A stretch of DNA of 64,000 bases from Sciurus carolinensis (lineage: Eukaryota > Chordata > Mammalia > Rodentia > Sciuridae), in NCBI RefSeq assembly GCF_902686445.1, contig NW_025920106.1, positions 62,001-126,000 of the forward strand, given 5' to 3'. The notes under the pieces were generated by a model that was given only the letters and a program-made list of their open reading frames with translations, was not told the origin of the DNA and did no database searches. Position numbers and translations under genes: made by a program. Below, piece after piece: positions 1-12,630 of this stretch (the first letter of the stretch is position 1; each line of letters starts with the position of its first letter).

Positions 1-1965
1 TCATAGCATTAGATTATTATTCTCTTAATGCTGTTTATCTCTTTTGAAATACTGCATATATACTTTCAGAATCATCATTTAGCTCAAATAAAAACCTAGA
101 ATAGAGATGACTTGTGATTTCTCTTACTACAACTTCCCATTGTTTGTGTCCAAATGACTCATCCCCATCAATCATTCATCCCATGGACTCTTCTTAATAT
201 CTACTGAAATATTATTTAGCAGTCCTTGTTCTTTCTTTCTATTCTCCCTGAAATGTAATTTAGAATTCACCTCTTTCCATAAAGAGTCTTAAATCTTTCA
301 TTTCCAGTACATTCATCTGTACCAAAAAAAAAAAAAAAATCCTAATTATCCCCAGTGGTTTTATAATGATAACTTGCTGATTCATCCTTATCTTCATGAC
401 TGGTGATCCCTTCAAAATGACTTCACTTCCCTTCTTTATCTTTCCTTGACCACTGTTCCATTTTTTTCTCATTGTTGACTCTCACGGAATGATAAAACAG
501 TCATGATTTTTTGTAAAACATGCTTTCATTTTCAGATCCCTTCTACTGCTCCCACTTTAATGAAGATTCTTTTACCTCAGTTTCTATTTTCCATATGTCA
601 GTCTTCACACCTGTGCTTGGCAGTCACTGATGGTAACAGCCGAAGAAGTTGCAGACTGCAGTGTGCTGTCATGCACCACGTTGTTTTATTCTTCTCCACA
701 TGTGCTTCCACTCTCGAATCCCTCAATACAAAGGGCTCCCATCAGTAGCAGCATTTTCTGCACACAGTTCCTTACTGACTAGATCACTGATTAATCAAAA
801 AGGTATAACTTAACTTCCCCAGAAATTATTTTAATCTATATTTAAATCATTTTCAATATTTCAAAAGATGCATAAATATCCTAGCAAATTGGGACTGAAA
901 ATATTTATTCTAAATCTTACTATTAGATTTTATATTTGCATGTTTTTAGCTTATGCTTTGATTTTATCTAGTTGTTCAACATTTCCTTATACACTAGAAA
1001 TATTATCAAAAATATTTCCTGAAGATTTTCCAGGAAGCAGAACATACCATACCCTAGAATACTTAGGGTACTACTTATTAAAATGGCTTGAGTAATAAAG
1101 AAACTTAAAATATTATTTCTATTGCTTCTTTTACATAGGGTTACTTGCATTTATTTAACTAAATATTGAATTAATAATAGAAGCATCCACGTGACGTATT
1201 CATGGTGGCATTTTGGGGAAACTAGCTTTGTAAAATAGTCTAGATAATGTGGCTGATTGACATGGTCAAATGACAGGAGACTTACTCTTTTTGGCAAATT
1301 AAATATTTTATCATGTTAGCAATATAAAAACTCTGAAGACTTCTGCTCACAGAAATCTAACATGGTTCAGTCCATTTTCTGAGCCTGTTTAATTACAGAA
1401 ATACTTCTTCAAAAATTTATACACTTTGGCTTTCTCAAAATAGTAAAACTGCCTTCACCAATGCTAGTTAAGGTTGTAAATAAATTAAGGTTGCTTAAGT
1501 GAATTTTGTTAATTCTAAAGTGTGATTCTATCATGTTAGCATGTACAATATATTCAGCTTGGTTTAGTTATTAACATCTTTAAAACCTTCTCCCTTCCAC
1601 ACAAAAATATTTTACAGAGTATATGAAACAATAAATCAACTAAGTGACTAAAATCCTCAAACCTGACTTTTAAATATCCTGTTATATATTGTATTTTTAA
1701 GGATAACACACAAATGCTACTAATTGGCCCATTATTTTCATGAATATACATAAATGTATGTTGTATTATATTCATAATTACACAGTAGAATATTTAATTT
1801 TGAATTCATACATTAAAATTTCACTACTTTTTGCAAAAAGTGGTATGAATATACAAAAGATTCTTAATATTTCAATTACCAATTTCATCAGTAAATAAAT
1901 TTTTAAAAATTATATATTATATATAATATAAATCAGTTATATATACATATATACACACACACACA
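1..1965. other. Unassigned AT-rich intergenic DNA
   Basis: I see no convincing coding region or recognisable repeat here. The open frames are short, lack protein-family features and overlap on both strands, as expected by chance in AT-rich DNA. There is a short A-run near 324-339 and an alternating TA/CA tract at about 1910-1970 that borders the following SINE. Confidence 0.5.
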
Positions 1966-1969
1966 TACA

Positions 1970-2166
1970 TATTTTTTGTGGGGATACTGGTGATTGAAAC
2001 CAGGGGTGTTTAATCACTGAGCCATATCCCCAGAACTTTTTAAATTTTGAGATAGTGTCTTACTACATTACTTAGGGACTTACTAAGTTGCTGAGGCTAG
2101 CTTGAAACTTTTGATTCTCCTGCCTCAGCCTTCTGAGCCATTTGAATTACAGGTATGTGCCACAGA
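1970..2166 (-). repeat. B1-ID dimeric SINE, minus strand
   Basis: Read on the plus strand this is the reverse complement of a squirrel-type B1/ID dimer. It starts with the ID-like tail (a diverged 'tgattgaaaccaggggtg', then 'cactgagccatatccccag'), passes through the middle ('tactaagttgctgaggct'), and ends with the B1-like head ('cctgcctcagccttctgag', 'ttacaggtatgtgccac'). The sequence is well diverged, so this is an old copy. The class is clear from word order; the subfamily is not assigned. Confidence 0.75.
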
Positions 2167-2169
2167 AAT

Positions 2170-3780
2170 AATATATTTTAAAAATTAAAATTTCTGCCTG
2201 CATGCATTAATATGATCCATTTAGACTTTTGAAAGTTTACATATGAGTATGTGTAACTAGATTCTCACATAGTTTCAGATACAAGAGTAGATGTACACTC
2301 TCCTTCAGGAGTAAAAGCAAAAGAATGGGTATTAAGGAAGAGTGTGGATTATTTAATTGAGAAAAGAATAGAGGGATGTTTTAGATACAGAAATTTGCAG
2401 GTGTAATTTCATTGGGACAGGAAACAGAATTATGAGTTCAGGGAACTAAATTTAATTTCATATTGCTGATATAAGAGATTGTTCTCATATCCACCATTTT
2501 GGAGCTTAAACTGACCATTCCAAATGGGAAATTATGGGGGTACCTGGGCAAGGTTAAGGACCTCACTCTATGATAGGTTTTGGAGAACAATTAATGGATT
2601 TGCATGGAATTCCTATTGATCAATTTACATTTTGTGTGATTCAGGGTGTAGGAAGGTAATTTGAGGTGAATACTACAATAGTTTAAATTAAGGCTGTGTG
2701 TACACTGATGAGAAGGAGAGGATAAACTATGAGTACATAAAGTTGAAGAGTCATAACTTGGTTGCTGCTTGGATTTAAATAATCATAAAACAAAATTATG
2801 TAAGATTCTCAGAATTCCAATTTACTCAGGTTTTTGGTGAATTTTACCTAAATAGTAAGCCTTTTAGAAGCACAGGAGAGAACAGACCCAAGGAGAAAAG
2901 TCATCATCCAAGAAAACTGTCAATCATTAGTAGATAGCTCCACACTGGTGCTACTGCTTAATTGAAGTGAGTGCTAGAAAACCACAGAAAATCAATCCCA
3001 GTGATTCAAGTTGAATGGAATCTAGTGTAATTATTCACAAGGGGAAAAATTAGCAAGTTATGGGAAGAAGGTCAAGAACACAAATGTATAAAAATAGCAT
3101 TTCAGGATCAGTTAACTTAGTTAGGGACCAAGAGAAAGAGCAGAATGTGGCATAAGACAGGAATCAATCTAGAAGTGATATGATGCACAAGACCTCATTT
3201 GTGGCTAAGTGAAAATGCATGATGACAAATAAAGCAGTTAATTCATCCACATCTCAGAAAAAATAAATTGGTCTCTGAGACCTATTAGCATTGCTTCATG
3301 TTTCTGTTCATAAAAGAAAACTCTCCTCTATTTTATGCTGCAGTGTTATGAATAGAGTGAGATAAGTTTCTTTTTATAAAAGAAGTTAACAAATCATTCT
3401 AGAAAAATGCAAATTTTTTGCCATGGCATAATAAAGGCATACACAAAACCAGCATATTCATTCTTGGCAATGTGTGGTGGATACTGTTTAAACTGTTGAA
3501 GTCTATCTCACTGTTTGGAGCTACTACATATCACTTTAAGTATCTCAAAGTGACATCCATCACTGTGCTCTATAAAATGAAAGGTGGACCACTTTACTGT
3601 GGTAATAACTATATAATATCTCTTCAAAGACTTAAGCCAGAGTTGAGTTATGACAATTCCTACCCTCTCTTGTCAGTCTTGAACTCTACAAATCAGACCT
3701 AGATCATTATCAGACCTAGATCATTCCAGAGAAGACTTATAATTTACACTACCTTCAAAATTGTTGGGTGGAAAGAAACC
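2170..3780. other. Unassigned intergenic DNA
   Basis: No recognisable gene or repeat. A 94-codon open frame at 3418-3702 has no signal peptide, domain or compositional bias that I recognise, and I treat it as chance. A short local duplication ('agacctagatcatt') lies near 3696-3724. Confidence 0.4.
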
Positions 3781-3783
3781 AAA

Positions 3784-3801
3784 TCTCTCTCTCTCTCTCT
3801 C

Positions 3802-3846
<45 letters not shown>
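3784..3846. repeat. (CT)n microsatellite
   Basis: A nearly pure CT dinucleotide tract of about 60 bp, interrupted twice by an extra C. Such polypyrimidine tracts are commonly length-polymorphic. Confidence 0.95.
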
Positions 3847-3849
<3 letters not shown>

Positions 3850-4710
3850 TGGTGATTTGTACATGGTAACTTCTGTTTTCCTTTGATGTGTGATATTTTT
3901 ATTTTCTTGTGTTGAATCTGAAGGGATGATTGGTTGTCAAGGATGCATCCATTTCTCCCCTGATTCTTCCCCCTACATTTTAAAACCTAGATTGTTAATG
4001 ACTGTAAACAATAATTGAGATAACTCACTACCTTTCTAGATTGTTACCCTGAGAACTTCAACTACTTAAGAATAGCTTCCACATCATTTGCACCCTCTCA
4101 CTGTCCCCATCCCCCTCCTTCTTCCCCTCCCCCTCTCCATGACACTCTGCTCTTCTGCTTTGTAAAATCTCTTATCTGAGTTCCTGCATCCAGAGTGGTT
4201 ATATGGATGCTTTCAGAAACTATTGTTTTCTACAGTACTTAGTTTTCTTTTATATATATTTTATTATTATTTAATGACATTTGATACAGAAACATCCAAA
4301 CATCCACAAGTTAGAGATTTATTTTTCTCCAATTTATCAAAGCAATTAAATGTAATTTTATTGCATTGTTGTCAATTACATTAATATAACTACTAGTTTA
4401 TGATTGTGTTCTGTTTCTTGTGGATGACTAAAGATATAGCATATAAAATGATTGACCTCAGAATAAATGTTGATAATTAAGCAGGGTATATAAATTAAGT
4501 CATAAAGCTATTTCCAAAATTCAGTATCAACATGTAAAACTATGATGACAGATTTTAAAACCATGCCTAAAGTAAATAACCTGCTGTTCTCAAAACTTAA
4601 TTCACTGTAACTCATTTGTATTTTCTCTCCCATGCAAATGCAACATACAAATACTTACATGGATGAATTAATAATGATCCTGATTGAAGAAAAAAACTCT
4701 TTTGAACATC
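3850..4710. other. Unassigned intergenic DNA upstream of L1 copy A
   Basis: AT-rich DNA with a short C-rich stretch near 4105-4140. No gene or repeat recognised. It is the 5' flank of the L1 insertion that follows, and its last 18 bases form the upstream target-site duplication. Confidence 0.4.
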
Positions 4711-4728
4711 AAGAAACCATCAAAGTCA
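4711..4728 (+). repeat. Upstream target-site duplication of L1 copy A
   Basis: The 18-mer aagaaaccatcaaagtca here recurs perfectly at 10670-10687, immediately after the A-rich 3' end of L1 copy A. Perfect direct repeats of this length flanking an L1 are the standard product of target-primed reverse transcription. They fix both ends of the element. Confidence 0.92.
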
Positions 4729-5511
4729 GGTGAGTCTCCCCCACCAGGTGAAGCTCAGCCCGGGTGGCAGGCCTGAACAAGGGCGGCTTCTAGAGCAAGG
4801 AGGGGCAGCTAGAGTCTTCCCCAGGCAGCTCTGCGCCCATCGGCAGAAGGCTCCTTCCACGGCCAGATTCTTGGAGCAGGCTCCCCAGTGAGAGTCTTTC
4901 TGCACAGAGCCAACTCCAAGTCGTGGAGCTAGCAGTGAGCTCCAGCCCGCAGGCAGCCTCTGGAACCAGGGCAAGGCAGTCAGAGACTTCTCAAGAAATC
5001 CTGCTCCCTTCTGGCAGCAGTCTCCTTCCACAGGATGAGCCAAGATGGTGAACTAGAGGGTGGCTGCATCTCCTGTTGCTCCAGAATCCAGGATTTAAGA
5101 AGGGGAGGCATTGAGAGACTCAGACTAACATAGAGCCACGGGATGAGTTCTCCTCCGCTGGGTGAAGCTTGGCCCGAGTGGCAGACCCAGACAGGGGCAG
5201 CTTCTCAGAGCAGGGTAGGCCAGCTAGAGTCTTCCCCAGGCAGCTCTGCTCCCTGTGGCAGCGTGCTTGTTCTGTGGCCAGATTCTCGGAGCGAGCCACC
5301 AAGTGGGAGCCTTTACAATCAGAGTCAGCTCCAAACCCTGGAAACAGTAGCAGGCTGGGGCACCTTTCATTGGAAGCACTGCATTATCAAGTTCCTCCAA
5401 GATTTTAGGCTACTGAAGGCTGGGAGGTGATATACTGGAAATCTATAGGGACACTATAAGCCAATAGAGGAAATCTGCAATATCTCAGACTCTCACTGAT
5501 ATCTGACCAAT
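4729..5511 (+). promoter_or_regulatory. L1 copy A 5' UTR with about two promoter monomers
   Basis: Two related blocks lie in tandem about 413 bp apart. 'gtgagtctcccccaccaggt' near 4730 matches 'gatgagttctcctccgctgg' near 5142, and 'tagagtcttccccaggcag' occurs in both (near 4809 and 5226). At about 5038 the second block opens with 'gagccaagatggtgaact', a degraded YY1-type motif, and continues 'gttgctccagaatccagg'. Monomeric L1 promoters are known in rodents, and YY1 sites at the L1 5' end help set transcription start. The first monomer is partial, so the RNA probably began inside it. Open frames in this segment are shadows. Confidence 0.75.
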
Positions 5512-6535
5512 ATGAGAAAACAAGGGAAGAAAATATCCCAAACAAACCTAGTTATTATATCAATAAAACCCAATGATAGCACAGCAGAAGAAATGTCAAA
5601 AAGGGAGTTCAGAAGGTACATAATTAAAACAATCAAGGAAGAAAAGGAGGAGATGAAAGAGCAAATGCAGGCATTAAATGATCACACAAATCAACAATTA
5701 AAAGACCAAATATCGGAAGCAAGAGATCATTTCAATAAAGAATTAGAGATACTGAAAAAAAAAAACAAAAAAAAAACAGAAATCCTTGGAAATGAAGGAA
5801 AAAATAAACCAAGATAAAAACTCCATAGAAAGCATAACCAATAGGATAGAACACCTGGAAGACAGAACCACAGACATTGAAGACAAAATATTTAACCTTA
5901 AAAACAAAGTTGAACAAACAGAGAAGATGGTACAAATTCATGAACAGAATCTCCAAGAATTATGGGATATCATGAAATGCCCAAATTTCTGAATTATTGG
6001 GATTGAGAAAGGCACAGAAAAACAAACCAAAGGAATGAACAATCTATTCAATGAACTAATGTCAGAAAGTTTTCCAAATCTAAGGAATGAAATGGAAAAT
6101 CAGGTACAAGAGACTTAAAGGAATCTAAATATACAAAATTACAACAGAACCACAACAAGGAACAATATTATGAAAAAACGTAACATACAAAATAAAGACA
6201 CAATTTTAAAAGTTGTGAGAGAAAAGAATCAAATTACATTCAGAAGGAAACCAATAAGAATATCAGCAGATTTTTCAATCCAGACCCTAAAAGCTAGAAG
6301 GACCTGGAACAACATTTACCAAGACCTGAAAGAAAATGGATGCCAACCAAGAATCTTATACCCAGCAAAACTTACTTTCAGATTTGATGATGAAATAAGA
6401 CCCTTCCATGATAAAAAAAAGCTAAAGGAAATTACAAAAAGAAAGTCGGCATTACAGAACATTCTCAGCAAAATTTTCCATGAGCAAGAGATGAAAAACA
6501 ACAATGCAAATCAGCAGTGGGAGGAACTAGACTAA
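5512..6535 (+). pseudogene. L1 copy A ORF1 (RNA-binding protein), broken
   Basis: ORF1p is a trimeric RNA-binding chaperone that coats L1 RNA. The ATG at 5512 opens a lysine- and glutamate-rich segment with long-helix, coiled-coil character for about 100 codons. An A-rich run near 5755-5778 precedes a shift to another frame (5786-5992). The RRM-like part follows around 5990-6120 ('IIGIEKGTEK', 'FPNLRNEMEN') and contains an in-frame stop. The C-terminal domain continues at 6170-6535 with family-typical words such as 'ARRTWNNIYQDLKENG' and 'PRILYPAKLTF'. At least two frame changes and a stop make it non-functional. Confidence 0.88.
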
Positions 6536-6591
6536 AAGTACAGCCAAATAAAGGAGATACCAAATCGTGTCAAAAAACAATAATGAGTCAA

Positions 6592-9500
6592 ATGACTGGG
6601 AATACAAATCATATCACAATAATAACCCTGAATGTTAATGGCCTGAACTCATCAATCAAATGACATAGACTGGCAGATTGGATTAAAAAGAAAAATCCAA
6701 CAATATGCTGCCTGCAAGAGACTCATCTCATAGAAAGAGATACCCATAGACTAAAGGTGAAAGGATAGAAAAAAACATACCATGCACACGGACACAACAA
6801 AAAAGCTGGAGTATACATCCACATTTCAGATAATGTGGATTTTAAGCCAAAACTAGTCATAAGGGATAAAGAAGGACATTACATACTGCTTAAAGGAAGC
6901 ATAAATCAGCAAGACATAACAAACATAAATATCTATGCTCTGAACATTGGCTCATCCATGTACGTCAAACAAATCCTTCTTAATTCAAGAAATCAAACAG
7001 ACCACAACACAATAATACTAGGTGATTTTAACACACCTCTCTCATCACTGGATAGATCTTCCAATAAAATATTGAATAAAGAAACCACAGATCTCAATAA
7101 CACAATCAACAACTTAGACTCAACAGACATAGAGAATATACCATCGAGCAAAGAATGAATACACTTTCTTCTCAGCAGCACATGGATCCTTCTCTAAAAT
7201 AGACCATATTTTATGCCACAAAGCTAATGTTAGCAAATACAAGAAGAAAGAAATACTACCTTGTATTCTACGATCATAATGGATTGAAATTAGATATAAA
7301 TGACAGAACAAAAAACAGAAAATTCTCCAATAGCTGGAGATTAAATAATACCCTATAATATGATAAATGGATAACAGAAGACATCAGGAGGGAAATAAAA
7401 AAAATTCTTAGAAGTAAACGAGAACAAAGACACATCATATCAAAATCGCTGGGACACTATGTAAGAAGTACTTAGAGGAAGATTTATTTCATGTTTATTA
7501 CATTCAACAAAAGAAGTAGAAATCAACAAATAAATGACTTAACACTACAGCTCAAAGCCCTAGAAAAAGAAGAGCAGACCAACACCAAAAGTAGTAGAAG
7601 ACAGGAAATAGTTAAACTCAAAGCTGAAAAAACAAAATTGAAAAAAAAGAAACAATCAGAAAAACTAACAAAATAAATAGTTGGTTCTTTGAAAAAATAA
7701 ACAACTATGATAAACCCTTAGCCACACTAACAAAGAGAAAGAGGGAGAAAATGCTAATTACTAAACTTTGGAATGAACAAGGAAATATCACAACAGACAA
7801 GAGTGAAATACAAAACATAATAAGAAGCTATTTTAAAAATCTATATTCCAACAAAACAGAAAACCTCGAAGACATCAACAAGTTTCTAGAGACATATGAA
7901 TTACCTAAACTGAATGAGGAGGATATACACAACTTAAATAAATCAATTTCAAGCAATGCAATAGAAGAGGTCATCAAAAGCCTACCAACAAAGAAAATCC
8001 GGGACCTGATAGATTCTCAGCCGAGTTCTACAAAACCTTTAAAGAAGAGCTCTTTCCAATACTCCTCAAACTATTCCATGAAATAAAAGAGGAGGGAACC
8101 CTCCCAAACTCATTCTATGAAGCCAATATCACCCTGAGATCTAATCCAGACAGAGACACATCAAGGAAAGAAAATTTCAGATCAATATCCTTAATAAATA
8201 TCAACACAAAAATTCTCAACAAAATCTTAGCAAATCACATACAAAAATATATTAAAAAGATAGTGCACCATGATCAAGTGAGTTTTATCCCAGGGATGCA
8301 AGGTTGGTTCAACATCCAGAAATCAATAAATGTCATTCACCATATCAACAGACTTAAAGTTAAGAATCACATGATAATTTTGATAGATGCAGAAAAAGCA
8401 TTTGATGAAATACAACATCCCTTCATGCTCAAAACACTAGAAAAAATTGGGGTAGTGGGAACATTCCTTAACATTGTAAAGGCCATCTATGCTAAGCCCA
8501 TGACCAATATCATTCTAAGTGGTGAAAAACTGAAAGCATTCCCCCTAAAAACAGGAACAAGGCAGGGATGCCCTCTTTCACCACTTCTATTCACCATCGT
8601 CCTTGAAACTCTAGTCAGAGCAATTAGACAAACCAAAGAAATTAAAGGATGCAAATAGGAAAAGAACTCTAACTATCCCTGTTCGCTGATGACATGATTA
8701 TATATTTAGAGGAACCTGGAAATTCCACCAGAAAACTTTTAGAACTCATAAGTGAATTCAGTAAAGGAGCATGTTACAAGATCAATGCTCTAAATCCAAT
8801 GCATTTTTATACATAATTGATGAATCTTCAGAAAGAGAAGTTAGGAAAACTATACCATTCAAATAGCATCGAAAAAAAATAAAATACTTGGGCATCAATC
8901 TCACAAAAGAGGTGAATGACCTCTATAATGAGAACTACAGAACATTAAAGAAAGAAATTAAAGAAAACCTTAGAAGATGGAAAGATCTCCCATGTTCTTG
9001 GATAGGAAGAATTAATATTGTCAAAATGGCCATACTACCAAAAGTGCTATACAGATTCAATGCAATTCCAATTAAAATCCCAATGGTGTACCTTACAGAA
9101 ATAGAGCAAGCAATTCTGAAATTCATGTGGAAGAATAAGAAAGCCAGAATAGCTAAAGCAATCCTCAGCAGAATGAGTGAAGCAGGTGGTATCGCAGTAG
9201 CAGATCTTCAACTCTACTACAAAGCAATAGTAACAATAAGGGCATGGTATTGGTACCAAAATAGACAGGTACATCAATGGTACAGAATAGAGGACATGGA
9301 CAAAAACCCAAATAAATACAATTTTCTCATACTAGACAAAGGGGCCAAAAATATGCAATGGAGAAAGATAGCTTCTTCAACAAATGGTGCTGGAAAACCA
9401 GGAAACCATATGCAACAGAATGAAATTAAACCTCTATCTCTCACCCTGCACAAAAATCAACTCAAAATGGATCAAGGACCTCGGAATCAGACCAGAGACC

Positions 9501-10290
9501 CTGCCTCTTATAGAAGAAAAAGTAGGTCCAAATCTTCAACTTTTTGGCTTAGAATCACATTTCCTTAATAGGACTCCCATAACACAAGAAATAAAATCAA
9601 GAATCAACAACTGGGATAGATTCAAACTAAAAGCTTTCTCTCATAAAATGAAACTATCAGTAATGTGAAGAGAGAGCCTACAGAGTGGGAGAATATCTTT
9701 GCCACTCATACTTCAGATAGGAAACTAATTTCCAGAATATATAAAGAACTCAAAAATCTCTACACCAAGAATACAGATAATCTAATCAACAAATGGGCTA
9801 AGGAAATGAACAGACACTTTACAGAAGAAGATGTACAATCAATCAACAGATATATGAAAAAATGTTCAACCTCTCTAGTAATAAGAGAAATTCAAATCAA
9901 ACCCACCCTAAGATTTATCTCACCCCAATTAGGATGACAATTGTCAACTACACAAGCAACAACAGGTGTTGGCAAAGATGTGGGGAAAAAGGTATGCTCA
10001 TACAGTGTTGGTGGGGTTTCAAATTAGTGCAACCACTCTGGAAAGCAGTATGGAGATTCCTCAGAATGTTTGGAATGGAACCACCATTTGACCCAGCTCT
10101 CCCACTCCTTGGCCTATACCCAAAGGAGTTAAAATCAGCATACTACAGAAATGCAGCCACATCGATGTTCATTGCTGCTCAATTCACCATAGCCAGATTG
10201 TGGAACCAACCTAGATGTCCTTCAGTTTATGAATGGATAAAGAATCTGTGGTATATATATAAAATGGAATATTACTCCAACCATAAATAA
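6592..10290 (+). pseudogene. L1 copy A ORF2 (endonuclease-reverse transcriptase), broken
   Basis: ORF2p carries an APE-type endonuclease, a reverse transcriptase and a C-terminal Cys-rich domain. The likely start is the ATG at 6592, matching the start in copy B. Codon 24 is a stop (TGA at 6661), apparently from AGA. Endonuclease motifs remain readable (QETHL near 6714, NIYAL near 6928, GDFN near 7021). The RT segment at 8263-8658 is open, and the FADD active-site motif is intact at 8682-8693 but lies beyond a frame break. The C-terminal part (9862-10290) keeps 'CWQRCGEKG', but the usual His is Gln and the last Cys of the knuckle is Phe. Many frameshifts: dead copy. Confidence 0.9.
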
Positions 10291-10669
10291 TGATAAAATT
10301 ATGACATTTCCTGGCAAATGGATAAAATTGGATAATATCATGCTACGTGAGATAAGCCAATCTCAAAAATGTAAAGGATGAATGATCTCGCTGATAAGTG
10401 GATGATGACATATAATGGTGGGTGGGAGGTGTTAGCGTTAGGGGTAGGGTTAGGTTTAGGTTTAGGGTTAAGGAGGGTGGCAAGAATGGAGGAAGGAAAG
10501 ACTGTATAGAGGGAAAAGAGCGGTGGGAGTGGTGGAAAAACAACCAGAATAAATCAAACCAGAATAATCAAACAACATTTTTCTATGTAAATTTATGATT
10601 ACACAAATGGTATGCCTTGACTCCATGTGCAGAGAAACAACAAGTATCACATTTGTTTACAATATAAAA
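10291..10669 (+). other. L1 copy A 3' UTR with telomere-like G-rich tract
   Basis: The end of ORF2 leads into a region aligning with the 3' UTR of copy B, including 'aatgatctcgctgataag', 'ggcaagaatgga' and the terminal 'tcacatttgtttac'. Copy A has about 40 extra bases at 10431-10471 composed of TTAGGG-like words. A short A-rich tail at 10661-10670 abuts the target-site duplication. Confidence 0.85.
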
Positions 10670-10687
10670 AAGAAACCATCAAAGTCA
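10670..10687 (+). repeat. Downstream target-site duplication of L1 copy A
   Basis: Exact repeat of the 18-mer at 4711-4728, directly after the A-rich tail of the L1. Its first base could also belong to the tail. Confidence 0.92.
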
Positions 10688-10689
10688 AA

Positions 10690-11335
10690 TGAACAAATCA
10701 GTTGCTTCAAATGTCAAAGTGATATGCTTCTTTACCTTACCAAGAAAAGAGGAAATATTTTTGTTTGCACAAAATTGTTTCTGAATATTTCTCCTACAGT
10801 GAAAATTCTATTGTCATTAGGCAAAAGGAGGTAGCAAGTTTTTCCCATAGTAGATATTGCTGATGATTTTCTCACTAGAATTGACTTTCCCTTAATGCAC
10901 TCTAATGTACTTCAACTTTAATGTGAGTTCTTTAGGGTCCAGAAAACTTTATCATACACTGGAACTTGTGTAGTCACTTAGATCCCATTGAAAGTTTCAG
11001 TGTTCAGCAGGATGTCTAATTGCAAAGATTGAATCTCAGAATCTTTGTAGTGAATGCAAAAAGAAAAGCAGAGAAAACACTATATATTTCTAAACATTAT
11101 AGCATGCATTAACCAAAACCAAACTTATCCACATATTTGGACGATGTGTTCTAACTCAGAAATCAGTAGTTTTATGTTTTATTTAGTAGAAGTAGGATAT
11201 TATCCTTCTTATAGGCAAGGGAATCTTGTATTCATCCAGGACAGGTCTGGCTGTTTTGTGGTTCCTCTTACCTAAAGGTGCAAGCAATGGAGATCAGAGA
11301 CTCCAAGAGATGTGAGCACATTAGAAACACAGAGA
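10690..11335. other. Unassigned intergenic DNA
   Basis: No gene or repeat recognised. Small open frames (for example 11054-11275) have no identifiable domain. Confidence 0.4.
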
Positions 11336-11339
11336 AAGT

Positions 11340-11560
11340 GGTTAGATCCAGCAACCAGTGGCACCCACCTATAATTCAAGCAATTGAAGAAGCAGAGGCA
11401 AAGGCATCACAAGTTCAAAGTCAGTCTCCATAACTTAGTGAGGCTATAAGTAAATTAGTTCTCTAATTATTAGTTCAAAATAGAATATAAAAAGCACTGG
11501 GGATGTGGTTCAGTGAACAAGTACAACTGGTTAAATCTCCAAGACTAGGAAACAATAGAT
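11340..11560 (+). repeat. B1-ID dimeric SINE, plus strand
   Basis: Diverged copy in sense orientation. The B1-like head is 'tggcacccacctataattc', the middle 'cacaagttcaaagtcagtct' and 'aacttagtgaggctataag', and the ID-like part 'cactggggatgtggttcagt'. The 3' end runs into A-rich sequence and a GATA microsatellite, a common origin for microsatellites. Confidence 0.75.
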
Positions 11561-11564
11561 AATT

Positions 11565-11612
<48 letters not shown>
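11565..11612. repeat. (GATA)n microsatellite
   Basis: About 12 uninterrupted GATA units at the A-rich end of the preceding SINE. Confidence 0.95.
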
Positions 11613-12114
11613 TAGTGGCTTGAATCCAGAGGGAGGGAGGGAATTGATACAGAAAAGTTTTCAACACAGGCAGAAGGAGGCTTATTTCAAAAAATGGGAA
11701 GCTGTGTGCTTAGCTAATCCTCAGAAAGAAAAAATAAGAAAGCATTAATTTTTACTTCAAACACATAAATAAATTTATCTCATGTTATCACTGATATTAT
11801 AGGTGCTAGTAATGTATAACACAGTGAAATAAAGACTATTATGGAAGGTTAAATGATAAGTTGCTCACAACAAATACATATACACAATAACCTTTTATTA
11901 TGTTATAAATTTTTAGGACAAAGTTAATGGTTTAGCTCCAAATTGGACTTCAACAATAGACTGCATTATGTTTGTACTTTATGTAAATTCATGAGATTCT
12001 GATTTGAGAATATTCCCTATTTCATAATATCATAAATAATAATTGAAAATTTATATATATGAAATACATATAATCTGCACTTGAATATTTCATTGACAAT
12101 TTTGTATATTGAAA

Positions 12115-12310
12115 ATTAAAGGGGTGCTGTATTTTATCAAATGCTTTTTCTGCATCTATTGAAATAATCATGTGATTCTTGACTTTAAGTCTATTGATAT
12201 GGTGAATTACATTTATTGATTTTCTAATGTTGAACCAACTTGCATCCCTGGGATGAAACCCACTTGATCATGGTGCACTATCTTTTTAATATGTTTTTGT
12301 ATGCAATTTG
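12115..12310 (-). mobile_element. L1 ORF2 (RT region) fragment, minus strand
   Basis: Reverse complement of part of the L1 RT region: 'tcaaatgctttttctgcatc', 'gactttaagtctattgatat' and 'cttgatcatggtgcacta' match the complement of copies A and B around 8265-8415. About 195 bp, truncated on both sides. Confidence 0.88.
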
Positions 12311-12534
12311 GACAAAGTTGTTATTTTCAGTTGTTTAAATAAATTCATTTAAAGCATCTTCCAGTATTAGAAATAATTGTTTCATAAATTCATTTCAGTA
12401 TGAAAATAATTCTCATATTTATTTTTCTTTTTCTTTAATTCTCAGTATTTGAAAAACTTGTACACTTTTAGTTCATATAGGATCATAATTTACAGTGTTA
12501 TATTAATTCATTGTAAGCCAAAATCAAAGCAGAG

Positions 12535-12630
12535 CATTTTTTTTCTTTCTGTAGTGCTGAAGATCAAACCCAAGATCTCATGTATACTAGGTAAGCACTC
12601 TACCAATGAGCTCTATTGCCAGACCTGAAG
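12535..12630 (-). repeat. ID-type SINE, minus strand
   Basis: T-rich start, then the complement of an ID element: 'tgctgaagatcaaacccaag', 'ctaggtaagcactctaccaa', 'tgagctctattgccag'. The diverged B box can be read as GGTTTGATCTT on the minus strand. Confidence 0.75.

Larger units (their letters stand above)
4729..10669 (+). mobile_element. Full-length LINE-1, copy A
   Basis: A complete L1 layout: GC-richer 5' UTR (4729-5511), ORF1 remains (5512-6535), short spacer, ORF2 remains (6592-10290), G-rich 3' UTR and a short A-rich tail. It is flanked by a perfect 18-bp target-site duplication. Stops and frameshifts break both ORFs, so the copy cannot encode its own machinery. The perfect flanking repeat suggests a moderately recent insertion, although the body carries many disruptions. 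Confidence 0.93.

Noticed and set aside
4726..5430. Overlapping 60-105-codon frames on both strands in the L1 copy A 5' UTR
   Set aside because: They arise from the GC-rich promoter monomers, recur with the monomer and have no protein features.
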